DNA of 36,652 bases from Methanomicrobiaceae archaeon (GTDB taxonomy: Archaea > Halobacteriota > Methanomicrobia > Methanomicrobiales > Methanomicrobiaceae). Location: contig JAFGKW010000052.1 in NCBI GenBank assembly GCA_016928355.1, forward strand, positions 1-36,652, in the 5' to 3' direction. The position numbers and the translations under genes are program-made. The notes beneath the pieces were generated by a model. The model made no database searches, was not told where the DNA came from, and was given only the letters and a program-made list of their open reading frames with translations. Numbering within the stretch: position 1 is the first letter of the stretch; every line of letters begins with the position of its first letter. Shown here piece by piece: positions 15,777 through 24,575 of the stretch.

Positions 15777-18521
15777 ATGCTCGAAGATGAGTATCAACTT
15801 GAATATTTTAAATCCAATGGTCTTAAACGTAAAATCTGCAAAAATTGCGGTGCGGCTTTTTGGACAAGAGATCCCGACAACGATGTTTGTGGGGATGCCT
15901 CATGTGCCCCGTATAGTTTCATTGGAAATCCCGTATTTAAACCTCATACAATCGATGAGATGAGGGAAGCGTATCTTTCTTTTTTTGAGAAACATGGTCA
16001 TCAGAGAATAGACCGGTATCCTGTTGCGGCAAGATGGAGAGATGACATCTATCTTACAATCGCATCTATTGCCGATTTTCAGCCATTTGTCACAAGCGGT
16101 GTCGTTCCTCCGCCTGCAAATCCGCTTACGATCTCACAACCCTGTATAAGGCTAAACGATCTGGATTCTGTCGGGAGATCGGGAAGGCACCTGACAACAT
16201 TTGAGATGATGGCCCACCACGCTTTCAATACCGAAAAAGATGAGATTTACTGGAAGGACAGGACCGTAGAACTCTGTGATCTTTTTATTGAATCAATCGG
16301 CGGCAATGTAGAGGAAGTAACATATAAGGAGCACCCGTGGATCGGCGGTGGAAATGCCGGCCCGAGTGTAGAGGTGCTTATTGGCGGTCTTGAGGTTGCA
16401 ACTCTTGTATTTATGAGTCTGGGAAAGATGCCTAATGAGAAGACTCCCGTCGAACTTGAAGGCGTTCCATACTACCCCATAGACCTTCGTATCGTCGATA
16501 CAGGTTATGGTCTAGAAAGGTTTGTCTGGGCATCAAAAGGGTCTCCTACAATATATGATGCAGTCTTTCCTGAGATGGTCAACGATCTGATGACCTCTGC
16601 CGGGCTGGAAAACCTTCTGGAATCCTCAGAACTTGCAAAGATACTGGCACTCAATGCCAAATATGCAGGCCAGATGGATATTTCCGGTTCGAATCTTCTT
16701 AAAATGCGCAAAAAAGTCGCGGATACCATCGGTGTCGGATTCGAAAAACTTCAGGCACTCATGGATCCTGTTGAAAGAGTATATGCAATCACAGATCATA
16801 CCCGGTGTCTTGCATACATGCTCGGGGACTGCATCGTTCCTTCAAATGCCCATGAGGGTTATCTTGCACGACTCGTAATCAGGCGGACTCTCAGGATGAT
16901 GAACGAGATAGGTCTTGAAATCCCGCTGAATGAACTGATCGATAAACAGATGAGGATCATCGGTCAGGATTCTTTTGAGCAGGATTCGTCTGTAATACGT
17001 GAAATAATTAATAATGAGATTACCCGTTATGACCAGACAATGGAGAGAGGTGGAAGAATTGTCAAAAAGATGGCAGCTGCCTACAGTAAAAAATCCGAAC
17101 CGGTTCCATTGAAAGAGCTGATAACATTGTATGATTCCCATGGAATTCCGCCCGAAATCGTTCGTGATATTGCTGCGGAAGACTCTGTTGAAGTAGATCT
17201 TCCTGATGATTTTTACTCTGTCGTAGCCGATATGCATTCTGAGAGCGAAGAAGGAGCAAAGGCAGATCCCTTTGCTTCGCTCAGGATGCGTATAGATGGT
17301 CTCCCGCCTACCAAGAGACTATATTATGAGCAGGTTGCGGATACCGAATTCGATGCAATGGTAATCGATACCTTTGAGGATTATGTCATCCTCGACCAGA
17401 CCCTGTTTTATCCTGAAGGAGGAGGCCAGCCTGCTGATATCGGACATCTTGTATCTGAAAATTCAATGGCGAAGGTTGTTCATACCTTCAAACTGGGTGA
17501 AGTTATCCTCCATAAGATTGAAGGAGGGGAGATTCAGCGTGGTATCCAGGTAAAGGGGGTTGTCGATGAGGATTTCAGGCAGACAATGATGCGCCATCAT
17601 ACTGCGACCCATGTCCTGCTTCATGCTGCAAAAAGAATCCTGGGTCCTCATATCCACCAGGCCGGTGCACAAAAGGGATATGAAAGTTCAAGGCTTGATA
17701 TCCGTCATTTCAAGCATATAACTCCCGATGAACTCAAAAAGATCGAAGTTGAGGCGAACAGGATAATCCTTGAGAACCGGAAGATCGTTATTGAATGGGA
17801 GGACAGGACGACTGCCGAACAGAAATACGGCTTTGATCTCTACCAGGGTGGTGTACCTCCCGGGAAATTGATAAGAATAGTAAAGGTCTGTGGGGATATT
17901 CAGGCATGTGCCGGAACCCACTGCAGAAATACCGGAGAGATAGGCTCCCTGAAGATCATTCGTGTTGAACATGTTCAGGACGGAATAGAAAGGGTCGAAT
18001 TTGCCGCCGGAATTTCTGCCATTTCATATATGCAGAAGACGGAAGGTCTGCTGGATTCTTCATGTGAAATCCTGAGCGTCCAAAGGGAGAATCTTCCGTC
18101 ATCGGTGGAGAGGTTCTTTTCAGACTGGAAGGAGCAGAAGAAGGAGATTGAGAAACTCCGCAGTGAACTTGCGGATCTCAGGATCGAAAACATCTCTTCG
18201 GAAGATATCGGCGGTGTTCAGGTTGCAGTCCACGAGATTGATGCCTCTCCAAAAGAGCTTTTAAATATTGCAACCCGGTTTGCAAATGAAGGCGGAGTGG
18301 GTCTTATTGCAGGCGGTGAAGACAGGATTCATGTAGTTGTCGCCTCTGGAACCGGTGCCGTCAGTGCTGCTGAAATAGTTGCCGAAGTCTGTGGAATCAT
18401 CGGGGGAAAAGGTGGGGGAAAACCCGGTCTGGCACAGGGTGTCGGAATTGAAAAGGAGAAACTCCCCGAAGCTCTCTCCCGCGGAAAGAATTTGATTAGT
18501 GAGTTACTAAAACAGAACTGA
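15777..18521 (+). CDS. alaS: Alanyl-tRNA synthetase
   Basis: Charges tRNA-Ala with alanine and hydrolyses mischarged Ser/Gly-tRNA-Ala. The archaeal form is clear: an N-terminal extension with Cys-rich zinc-like residues (Cys21, 24, 38, 43), then the class II core (RWRDDIYLTIASIADFQP, GGGNAGPSVEVL, DTGYGLERFVW). The editing domain has HTATH (608-612) and CAGTH (711-715), and a DHHA1 C-terminal domain ends with GGGKPGLAQG. The length of 914 residues is normal for archaea. ATG 15777 is the only in-frame start after a stop at 15762. The GGAG site (15757-15760) is rather far upstream. Confidence 0.97.
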   Translation: MLEDEYQLEYFKSNGLKRKICKNCGAAFWTRDPDNDVCGDASCAPYSFIGNPVFKPHTIDEMREAYLSFFEKHGHQRIDRYPVAARWRDDIYLTIASIADFQPFVTSGVVPPPANPLTISQPCIRLNDLDSVGRSGRHLTTFEMMAHHAFNTEKDEIYWKDRTVELCDLFIESIGGNVEEVTYKEHPWIGGGNAGPSVEVLIGGLEVATLVFMSLGKMPNEKTPVELEGVPYYPIDLRIVDTGYGLERFVWASKGSPTIYDAVFPEMVNDLMTSAGLENLLESSELAKILALNAKYAGQMDISGSNLLKMRKKVADTIGVGFEKLQALMDPVERVYAITDHTRCLAYMLGDCIVPSNAHEGYLARLVIRRTLRMMNEIGLEIPLNELIDKQMRIIGQDSFEQDSSVIREIINNEITRYDQTMERGGRIVKKMAAAYSKKSEPVPLKELITLYDSHGIPPEIVRDIAAEDSVEVDLPDDFYSVVADMHSESEEGAKADPFASLRMRIDGLPPTKRLYYEQVADTEFDAMVIDTFEDYVILDQTLFYPEGGGQPADIGHLVSENSMAKVVHTFKLGEVILHKIEGGEIQRGIQVKGVVDEDFRQTMMRHHTATHVLLHAAKRILGPHIHQAGAQKGYESSRLDIRHFKHITPDELKKIEVEANRIILENRKIVIEWEDRTTAEQKYGFDLYQGGVPPGKLIRIVKVCGDIQACAGTHCRNTGEIGSLKIIRVEHVQDGIERVEFAAGISAISYMQKTEGLLDSSCEILSVQRENLPSSVERFFSDWKEQKKEIEKLRSELADLRIENISSEDIGGVQVAVHEIDASPKELLNIATRFANEGGVGLIAGGEDRIHVVVASGTGAVSAAEIVAEVCGIIGGKGGGKPGLAQGVGIEKEKLPEALSRGKNLISELLKQN

Positions 18522-18523
18522 GA

Positions 18524-19327
18524 ATGGCTGAAGGCGTTTTGATACTTGAGCCCGGCGACGAAAGGGCGAAAAAGATCGGCAAGGCAATGGCAAACAAGAG
18601 TGCCACAGCGATTCTTTCAGTTTTAAAAGGGAATGATCAGACTCTTTCAGAGATATCCGAAAAGATGGATCAGCCGATGACGACGGTAAAATACCATGTC
18701 GAAAACCTTCTTGACGCCGAACTGATTGAGGTAAGAAAGATCAGGTACAGTGAAAAGGGAAGGGAGGTCAAGATCTATGGTGTCAATGACCGGCTCGTAA
18801 TAGTCTCTCCTTCAGGTGGAAATGTGAAAGACACCCTGCTGAAGTATGCCTCTGTTTTTGCACTGCTTCTCATTGCAACTCTGGCGATGGTTGCAATATC
18901 ACCTTCATTCGATTTCTTTGCATCGCAGCCCCAGCAGGCGATGACCATGCAGGACTGGAGCACGGGCTCTTCCTCCACTGAAATAATGGGAGCAGGGCTC
19001 GATAATACTCGGAATGTATATTCCAAAGGTGAAAACCAGACATTTAAGGCGCTGGCTTTTGAAGTGGTGGCTGAGGATGGTTATTCTGACAATCTCAGTT
19101 ATCCCGGATTATATTCCGGTGAAGAAGGTCTTGTAAACGATTTCGTACCGGCTGCCACCCAGGCTCCGCTTCCTCCCGAAACCGGTGCCAATGGAATAGT
19201 CCACCTGTTTATAATCGCATTCTTCCTCGGCGGCTGCCTGATCCTTGCGGTAATGATGATATACGAAATCATTGTATGGAGAAAGGAGAAGGAATTCTGG
19301 AAAAACCTCAGAAAGGAAGAAAAATAA
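18524..19327 (+). CDS. Membrane-anchored winged-helix regulator
   Basis: Residues 18-92 form an ArsR-like winged helix (SATAILSVLKGNDQTLSEISEKM, recognition helix MTTVKYHVENLLDAELI). It is followed by a membrane helix (106-126), an extracytoplasmic stretch of about 95 residues, and a second helix (225-247) with a basic cytoplasmic end. The layout suggests a one-component sensor that detects an outside or membrane signal and binds DNA inside. It begins 2 nt after alaS and is probably co-transcribed. The DNA target and signal are unknown. Confidence 0.82.
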   Translation: MAEGVLILEPGDERAKKIGKAMANKSATAILSVLKGNDQTLSEISEKMDQPMTTVKYHVENLLDAELIEVRKIRYSEKGREVKIYGVNDRLVIVSPSGGNVKDTLLKYASVFALLLIATLAMVAISPSFDFFASQPQQAMTMQDWSTGSSSTEIMGAGLDNTRNVYSKGENQTFKALAFEVVAEDGYSDNLSYPGLYSGEEGLVNDFVPAATQAPLPPETGANGIVHLFIIAFFLGGCLILAVMMIYEIIVWRKEKEFWKNLRKEEK

Positions 19328-19378
19328 ATTTAATCACAATCAATTTCTTTTTTAGGAATACACACGATAATTATCATT

Positions 19379-20563
19379 GTGCAGCTTAGCAGTGAAACGA
19401 TAGATAAGATCAGGGAGCGGAACAGTTCGGCTGATGGGATCTATTCGAAGAATGCCTGCCTGAACGGCGAGGCTGTCCGGAGAAAGAATTCAAAGCCTGA
19501 GGACCCGTACCTGAGACCCCCTTTCTTCCGGGATATCGACAGGATCATTCATTCGAGGGCCTATTCCAGGTATATCGACAAGACCCAGGTCTTTTATTTT
19601 ATCGACAACGAGCATATCACCCACAGGTCGATCCATGTACAGCTTGTCTCAAAGATTGCAAGGACAATCGGTAGGGCTCTCGGATATAACGAGGACCTGA
19701 TTGAGGCCGCTGCACTTGGTCATGACATAGGGCATATCCCCTTTGGACATACGGGAGAAAAATACCTTGACACGCTCTGCAAAAATCATAATGCCGGGGG
19801 ATTTAAGCACAATGTCCAGAGTGTCAGGTTCCTTGACAAACTCGAGGAGTGTGATCTGACCCTCCAGGTTCTGGATGCAATCCTGTGCCACAACGGTGAG
19901 GTCACCGATTGCTGCATTGTCCCTGAAAAGGATTTTTCCTGGGAGAATTTTGACAGAAAACTGGCAAATGCCGAAGGAGGAACCGAGCCTGTTCCCGCGA
20001 CATTTGAGGGCAGTATCGTAAGATTTGCAGACACCATTGCATATCTCGGAAGAGATCTTCAGGATGCAATCGAGGTCGGTCTTGTCGACAGCGGCCTTGA
20101 AGATCTTCCTGAAAGTCTTCAGTCGATTCTCCGGGAGAGCGGATCTTTCAGGGATATCAACGGGTTTGTAATCGATTCCCTCTGCCGGGATATAATCGAG
20201 ACAAGTATAGATTCTGAATGCATTTCATTCTCGAATGAGACATATTCCTTTGTTTCGGATCTCAAGGACTATAATTACAGCACAATATACGAAAATGAAA
20301 GGCTGCATGAACAGGACTACAAGATCGAGCTGATGTTTGAGACGATCTTTGAAAACTATCTCTCCGACCTGGAATCCGAAAACAGGCAGTCACTGATATA
20401 CAGGGATTTAATCGACCTTGATATGGTACAGAGAAATTATATCGAAAGCCTCAGCCCTCCCGAAATCGTCCGTGATTATATTGCAGGAATGACGAACAGC
20501 TACTTTGAATCGGTTTTTAAAAAGATTGTCCTTCCCGAGAGGAAGTTCAGGGATTTTGGGTAG
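19379..20563 (+). CDS. dNTP triphosphohydrolase-like HD protein
   Basis: A 394-residue HD-superfamily protein of the dGTPase/SAMHD1-like group, which cleaves dNTPs to deoxynucleosides and triphosphate. Key motifs are IIHSRAYSRYIDKTQVF, His82 (THRSIHV), the HD pair His115-Asp116 in ALGHDIGHIPFGHTGE, and a later Asp in RFADTIAYLGRDLQD. The GTG at 19379 is the most plausible start; there is no Shine-Dalgarno site. The substrate (dGTP or all dNTPs) cannot be assigned. It is a stand-alone gene with AT-rich sequence upstream, ending 42 nt before the second repeat region. Confidence 0.85.
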   Translation: MQLSSETIDKIRERNSSADGIYSKNACLNGEAVRRKNSKPEDPYLRPPFFRDIDRIIHSRAYSRYIDKTQVFYFIDNEHITHRSIHVQLVSKIARTIGRALGYNEDLIEAAALGHDIGHIPFGHTGEKYLDTLCKNHNAGGFKHNVQSVRFLDKLEECDLTLQVLDAILCHNGEVTDCCIVPEKDFSWENFDRKLANAEGGTEPVPATFEGSIVRFADTIAYLGRDLQDAIEVGLVDSGLEDLPESLQSILRESGSFRDINGFVIDSLCRDIIETSIDSECISFSNETYSFVSDLKDYNYSTIYENERLHEQDYKIELMFETIFENYLSDLESENRQSLIYRDLIDLDMVQRNYIESLSPPEIVRDYIAGMTNSYFESVFKKIVLPERKFRDFG

Positions 20564-20604
20564 GAGTTTTAAGTTTGAAAAGAACTGGCGTATTTTTGTA
20601 AACT

Positions 20605-20679
20605 GACCGGGCATAAGCTCCAAAAGGAGCAGCCCGGTGCTTAATTCGCTATGCGAATTTGCGCAATTTTGATAGCCCC
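20605..20679 (-). repeat. Structured repeat element, copy B1 (inverted)
   Basis: Read on the minus strand this matches copy A: GGGCTATC, then a perfect hairpin AATTCGC-NNN-GCGAATT (20643-20659), then the bulged hairpin CCGGGC/GCCCGG with inner stem GCTCC/GGAGC (20607-20637). The inner stem differs from copies A and B2 (GCCCC/GGGGC) by changes on both strands that keep the pairing, which indicates selection for structure. It lies 42 nt after the dNTPase gene. Confidence 0.75.
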
Positions 20680-20860
20680 GCTCAGTCATTATTTGTTTTG
20701 GAAACAATATCCGGAGAATGAAATTTATAAAAAATTTAAGGCCTTTGAGTTTCTTAAGGTTGGAATCTATACATTTAGCAAGAGCGCCATCGTGGATGGA
20801 CAAGCATCTCCTCTTGTTCTATTCTCTTTTTTTACCTGCTATTCATGTTCTCCGGCCGAA
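20680..20860. other. Spacer between inverted repeat copies, with one conserved hairpin
   Basis: No convincing coding sequence. It contains TTGTTT/AAACAA (about 20697-20712), an AT-rich middle, and GATG-GACAAG-CATC (20795-20808) followed by TCCTCTTGTTCTATTCTC. The latter two match the GGGATG hairpin and pyrimidine tract at 667-701 next to copy A. The spacer is therefore part of the same larger element. Confidence 0.5.
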
Positions 20861-20940
20861 GGCCGTATCACAATAGCGAAAGTTCGTAGAGCTTGCGAAG
20901 CGAACTGAGCACAGGGCTGCCCCGGAGGGGCTTATGCCCT
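20861..20940 (+). repeat. Structured repeat element, copy B2
   Basis: Same-strand counterpart of copy A: GTATCACAATAGCGAAAGTTCG, a degenerate and expanded TTCG...CGAA part, GAGCAC, then the bulged hairpin AGGGC/GCCCT with inner stem GCCCC/GGGGC and loop GGA (20913-20940). The asymmetric bulge (T opposite TTAT) is identical in all three copies. With B1 it forms a pair of inverted copies whose outer ends bear the GGGCATAAGC-type sequence. Confidence 0.75.
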
Positions 20941-20983
20941 TTATTCAAGATAAAAAAAGGGGTATCTTTACAAAGTCTCAATT

Positions 20984-22348
20984 TTACCTTTCAAGCTTAA
21001 AAGTAAAAGGCTCCGAGAGGACAAGATCGTGCGTATGATATGTCTCGTTGTTGTTCGGACCATCTCTTAAGAAGAATTTGACAGTCATCGATCTGTCGGT
21101 TATGTCCGTTACAACAGTCCACAACAGACGATCTGTTTCATTCTCTCCTGCCAGTATTTCTTCCGGACTGAGATCGGCATTTGCCTCAACCATTTTCATT
21201 GCTTTCCATGCATCATCCGTTGTAAATGCCCCTTCATGATCCGAGATATAATCGTGAAGTTTTGCACTTCTCAGGTAATCGTCATGTGCATCATTAGGTT
21301 TTTCAGGCGGGTATTGACTGATATCGGGCTTGAGATGAATAGCATAATTGGTAAGCGGGAATGCAGTATCCTTGTAATCGATAAAGATCAATTCACGGGA
21401 TTTATTGTCGTATTCTGCAATTGTTGCAGCTCCCGAATCGTCGCAGATAAGGAAGTGTACTCCCATAAATGGCATTGAAATCCGGGATTTTGCTAACCAT
21501 TGTTTTGCTTCGTCAACATTGGCGCAATGCTCAAGGATTGATCCGAGCACCTGCATGAAATTCATTCTGGTACTGGTGAATCCGGCAAGGTCGGAGAAAG
21601 GATCGGTATATGTGTCGCCGTCTTGTAATGATGATATATAAAGCCCCTTTTCGTTTAACCCGTCGACAATCCCTGTAAGAAGATCCATGGTTCCTATTAC
21701 CAGGGTGGCATGTCCTTCATCAGGATAGATCTCTACGACGTGGACGAGTGTTCCCATTCTATCTGCCAGGATTTCATCGAATTTTTCGTCATTGATATCC
21801 GTATTATTCGTGAACAGACTAAGATCGGTAATATCTGTAAATACATCATGGTCAGTATTATAGTACCAGTCCACATTCCTCCCTGCAATAGCGTGACCGT
21901 CTTCCGTGCTGACAGGAGGGAAGTATATGGCCGAGCAGAGCGGAATGCCTGCAATATATAACGGGAAACTGGCATCGTAGCTGTAATTATCTTCGCTTAG
22001 CTGATATGCCTGCTTCACTCCCTGTACACGCTCGTAAAGGTCTTCATCGTAGTCTTTGATACATTGTTCTTTTTCTTCCCCGTATACAGGATCGTCGAAA
22101 GGCAATAGTATCGAATTAAACTCTTCGATGCCGACCTTTCCCAGCTCATATCCTATCTCCTCTTCTGTTCCTCCCCTGACAACAACATGGATGACTTTCA
22201 TATATGTCCCGTTTTCCTGGTTCAGGAGAACTTCTGTTGTTGTCTTTGTACCTGTATCGGATATGTTATATATCTGTGCAGAACCTGTTACAAGAAGAAT
22301 AACGACTAAAATAAGCGCCGCAACCAACACGAAACCAGTTCGCTTCAT
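20984..22348 (-). CDS. Membrane-anchored Ntn-hydrolase (C45/C59-type amide hydrolase)
   Basis: One N-terminal hydrophobic helix (7-24) anchors or secretes the protein. The remainder resembles linear amide C-N hydrolases of the penicillin V acylase / acyl-CoA:6-APA acyltransferase kind. The candidate N-terminal nucleophile is Cys138 in GIPLCSAIYFPP, followed by AGRNVDWYY (155-163) with Arg157, Asn158 and Asp160, the usual partners. About 137 residues would have to be removed to expose the Cys as in C45 enzymes. The substrate is unknown; the extracytoplasmic location suggests an external amide. It is monocistronic. Confidence 0.8.
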   Translation of the reverse strand: MKRTGFVLVAALILVVILLVTGSAQIYNISDTGTKTTTEVLLNQENGTYMKVIHVVVRGGTEEEIGYELGKVGIEEFNSILLPFDDPVYGEEKEQCIKDYDEDLYERVQGVKQAYQLSEDNYSYDASFPLYIAGIPLCSAIYFPPVSTEDGHAIAGRNVDWYYNTDHDVFTDITDLSLFTNNTDINDEKFDEILADRMGTLVHVVEIYPDEGHATLVIGTMDLLTGIVDGLNEKGLYISSLQDGDTYTDPFSDLAGFTSTRMNFMQVLGSILEHCANVDEAKQWLAKSRISMPFMGVHFLICDDSGAATIAEYDNKSRELIFIDYKDTAFPLTNYAIHLKPDISQYPPEKPNDAHDDYLRSAKLHDYISDHEGAFTTDDAWKAMKMVEANADLSPEEILAGENETDRLLWTVVTDITDRSMTVKFFLRDGPNNNETYHTHDLVLSEPFTFKLER

Positions 22349-22446
22349 ATTAAAAAAGTATACAGGTGTTTGCTAATAATTCTGCTGAATTGAAATGCCT
22401 TTATAGATGCTTTATCCTGAAAAAAAGAATCTGATTATTTAAAAAA

Positions 22447-23049
22447 TCAAAGCATACCGATAAAATTTTCTAGAATTTTCAGCCCGGTTTCGCCGCTTTT
22501 TTCCGGGTGGAACTGGGTTCCCCAGGCATTTTTGTTTCTTATGGCCGATGAGAATGTGCAGATATAATCAGTTGAAGTAAGTGTATATTCCTTTGCTGTT
22601 TCTGCATAGAAGGAATGGACGAAGTAGACATAGCTGTTGTCCGGGATTCCCTCGAAGAGCGGATCGTCGTTTACGATCTTTAAGTTATTCCATCCCATAT
22701 GCGGGATCTTATAGCCGGGTTTTTCAGGAAACTGCCGTACTCTTCCTGGAACAAGTCCCAGCCCTTCATGAATGCCGTACTCCTCGCCAACGTCAAGAAG
22801 CATCTGCATCCCGAGGCAGATCCCGAGAACAGGAGATGATTCGGCATAACCCAGGAGAGCCTTCTTCATCTCATTCAGTTTTTCCATCCCTTCTGAAAAG
22901 GCTCCCACTCCGGGAAGGACGACACCGTCGGCGGTTGCCATCTCTTCCACGTCGTCTGTAATGAAGACAGTGGCTCCGGCTTTTTCAACGCCTTTCTTTA
23001 CACTCCGGAGATTACCAAGACCATAATCAAGAATAGCTACTCGTGTCAT
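22447..23049 (-). CDS. hisH: Imidazole glycerol phosphate synthase, glutamine amidotransferase subunit
   Basis: Supplies ammonia from glutamine to HisF in histidine biosynthesis. This class I glutamine amidotransferase has the triad Cys78 (LGICLGMQ), His181 and Glu183 (QFHPEKSG), and the family motif HMGWN (117-121). The length of 200 residues is standard. No other his gene is nearby. ATG 23049 lies inside the preceding reductase-like gene, with a 23-nt overlap, so the two are probably translated from one message. A T-rich stretch after the stop probably ends the transcript. Confidence 0.97.
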   Translation of the reverse strand: MTRVAILDYGLGNLRSVKKGVEKAGATVFITDDVEEMATADGVVLPGVGAFSEGMEKLNEMKKALLGYAESSPVLGICLGMQMLLDVGEEYGIHEGLGLVPGRVRQFPEKPGYKIPHMGWNNLKIVNDDPLFEGIPDNSYVYFVHSFYAETAKEYTLTSTDYICTFSSAIRNKNAWGTQFHPEKSGETGLKILENFIGML

Positions 23050-24433
23050 CCGTCTCTCCTCTCTTTCTCCACTCGAAGTTCAGTGCCCATGATTCAGGCA
23101 GTTCATTCTTCTCCCTGTAATCTACAAGTTTTTGCTCCCATTCTTTCCATAGTTCGGGATAATCAATCTTAATCGTCTCAAATGTGGCGATATCGCTTGA
23201 GGGGCACATGAAGCAGCCGATCCTGTCGATCCTTCTTTCGTATAATTCATTGTATGGTGCCTTCTCCTGAAAAAGATACAGGAATACATGAAGTGCGGTC
23301 CAGTGCTGTATAGGCGAAGCGGAAAGCTGAACCTGCACCTTGAAGTTTCTCCACACACGCGGGCTCTTCATCCTTGCAAGCGATTCGTACTTCCTCTGTC
23401 CGATGAACGAGAGACACTCGCCCCAGTTTTCCTTTATCAGTTCCTTAACAGGATTCAGTTTGCAGACACTGCAGCACCATCTTGCATCGACCGATGGCGG
23501 ACCTTCTCTCTCCATAGTCTCCCAAAACGCATCGCCGGCGCCTGTCCTGATTATCTCCAGATCATATCCCGCGACAACGTCTTCGATATTTTTGTATGTT
23601 TCGGGAAATTCGAGGCCGGTATCCGAGAATATTAACGGAACCTTTCCTATTGCCTTCTGCACAACAAGCAATGTCGCCAGACTGTCCTTTCCGCCGGAAT
23701 ATGATACTGATGCAAAGAGATCCGGGTTTTTGCTCTTTATCGACCTGACGAAGTTTACTGCCTCGGTCTCAACATTGGTCAGGATCGTGCTGTTGGATTC
23801 AATTGCATCCTCCCAGGTCGATTCACCCGGAATACATATCCCCTGTCCGGCCTTTCTGGTTCTGACGATCTGGCCTCTATCCATATTAACGGCCTCTTTT
23901 GCACCAACACGAGCCCTTCCGGCTCCGATACACTCCCCGTCTCTTGTAAGGATCAATACCTCGTCGCCTTCCATGACATCGGGATGAATGTCGACGAGTC
24001 CGGGTGCAAGAAGGCTTGAACCGCTTTTTATTGACTCGATTGCGCCGTCATCGGCAATAACAAAACCCCTTGCGGGTCTGGAGTACAACGCGCTGTGTAT
24101 CCGTGGAAGAACCTCCCATCTTTGATTATCAGGAAGGTAGCGGATGGCACAAACTACAGCACCTCCCATAACAATCTCTTCCATCCTGTCTTTATCGGGA
24201 ATTTTATTCAGGACTGCGATATGATTATCGGGGATAAGGTCTACGCCAAAATATAATCTGTATAAATTATTTATATGCTCAATATCCGCCTGAAACGCGG
24301 GCCGGATGTCTCCCGGAGGGGTTACCTGCACCTGCCTTGTTTCAGCTCCGCATAAACATTTCCTGCCAAGTACCGGGGTTTTGCACTCATCGCACCAGTG
24401 CAGAACCAGTTTTCCAAGATATGATTTTGCCAT
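23027..24433 (-). CDS. APS/PAPS reductase-like PP-loop protein with zinc ribbon and PUA domain
   Basis: Residues 10-30 form a zinc ribbon (Cys14, 17, 26, 28). About 115-200 look like a PUA RNA-binding domain (SRPARGFVIADDG, VDIHPDVMEGDEVLIL). Residues 225-430 are a COG0175 PP-loop domain with SYSGGKDS (244-251). Cysteines occur as CCxxC (320, 321, 324) and CxxC (407, 410), like the [4Fe-4S] site of APS reductases. The C-terminal catalytic ECG-type cysteine of true reductases is absent. The PUA domain suggests an RNA substrate, so tRNA thiolation is as likely as sulfate reduction. A TATA-like box (TTTATAAT, 24452-24459) supports leaderless start at 24433. Confidence 0.82.
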   Translation of the reverse strand: MAKSYLGKLVLHWCDECKTPVLGRKCLCGAETRQVQVTPPGDIRPAFQADIEHINNLYRLYFGVDLIPDNHIAVLNKIPDKDRMEEIVMGGAVVCAIRYLPDNQRWEVLPRIHSALYSRPARGFVIADDGAIESIKSGSSLLAPGLVDIHPDVMEGDEVLILTRDGECIGAGRARVGAKEAVNMDRGQIVRTRKAGQGICIPGESTWEDAIESNSTILTNVETEAVNFVRSIKSKNPDLFASVSYSGGKDSLATLLVVQKAIGKVPLIFSDTGLEFPETYKNIEDVVAGYDLEIIRTGAGDAFWETMEREGPPSVDARWCCSVCKLNPVKELIKENWGECLSFIGQRKYESLARMKSPRVWRNFKVQVQLSASPIQHWTALHVFLYLFQEKAPYNELYERRIDRIGCFMCPSSDIATFETIKIDYPELWKEWEQKLVDYREKNELPESWALNFEWRKRGETDDTSSYS

Positions 24434-24451
24434 CTGCAGGATTATTTTTCA

Positions 24452-24459
24452 ATTATAAA
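24452..24459 (-). promoter_or_regulatory. TATA box of the reductase-like/hisH operon
   Basis: On the minus strand TTTATAAT is centred about 23 nt upstream of ATG 24433, consistent with a leaderless transcript covering both genes. Confidence 0.5.
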
Positions 24460-24575
24460 AGTAATAATCTGCCGCATTTGCCAATTTATTTTTCTTTACA
24501 ATAAATAGAATCCAGAACTTTCAAAACAGTTAAGTTGGAATATATGTCATTATTAATCATAGCAAATTGTTGATT

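Noticed and set aside
20651-20908. Plus-strand 85-codon ORF between the repeat copies
   Set aside because: It runs through the structured repeats and has no ribosome site or family features.
20605-20940. CRISPR array
   Set aside because: Only two diverged, opposite-facing copies with a 180-bp spacer; no regular short repeats or cas genes.
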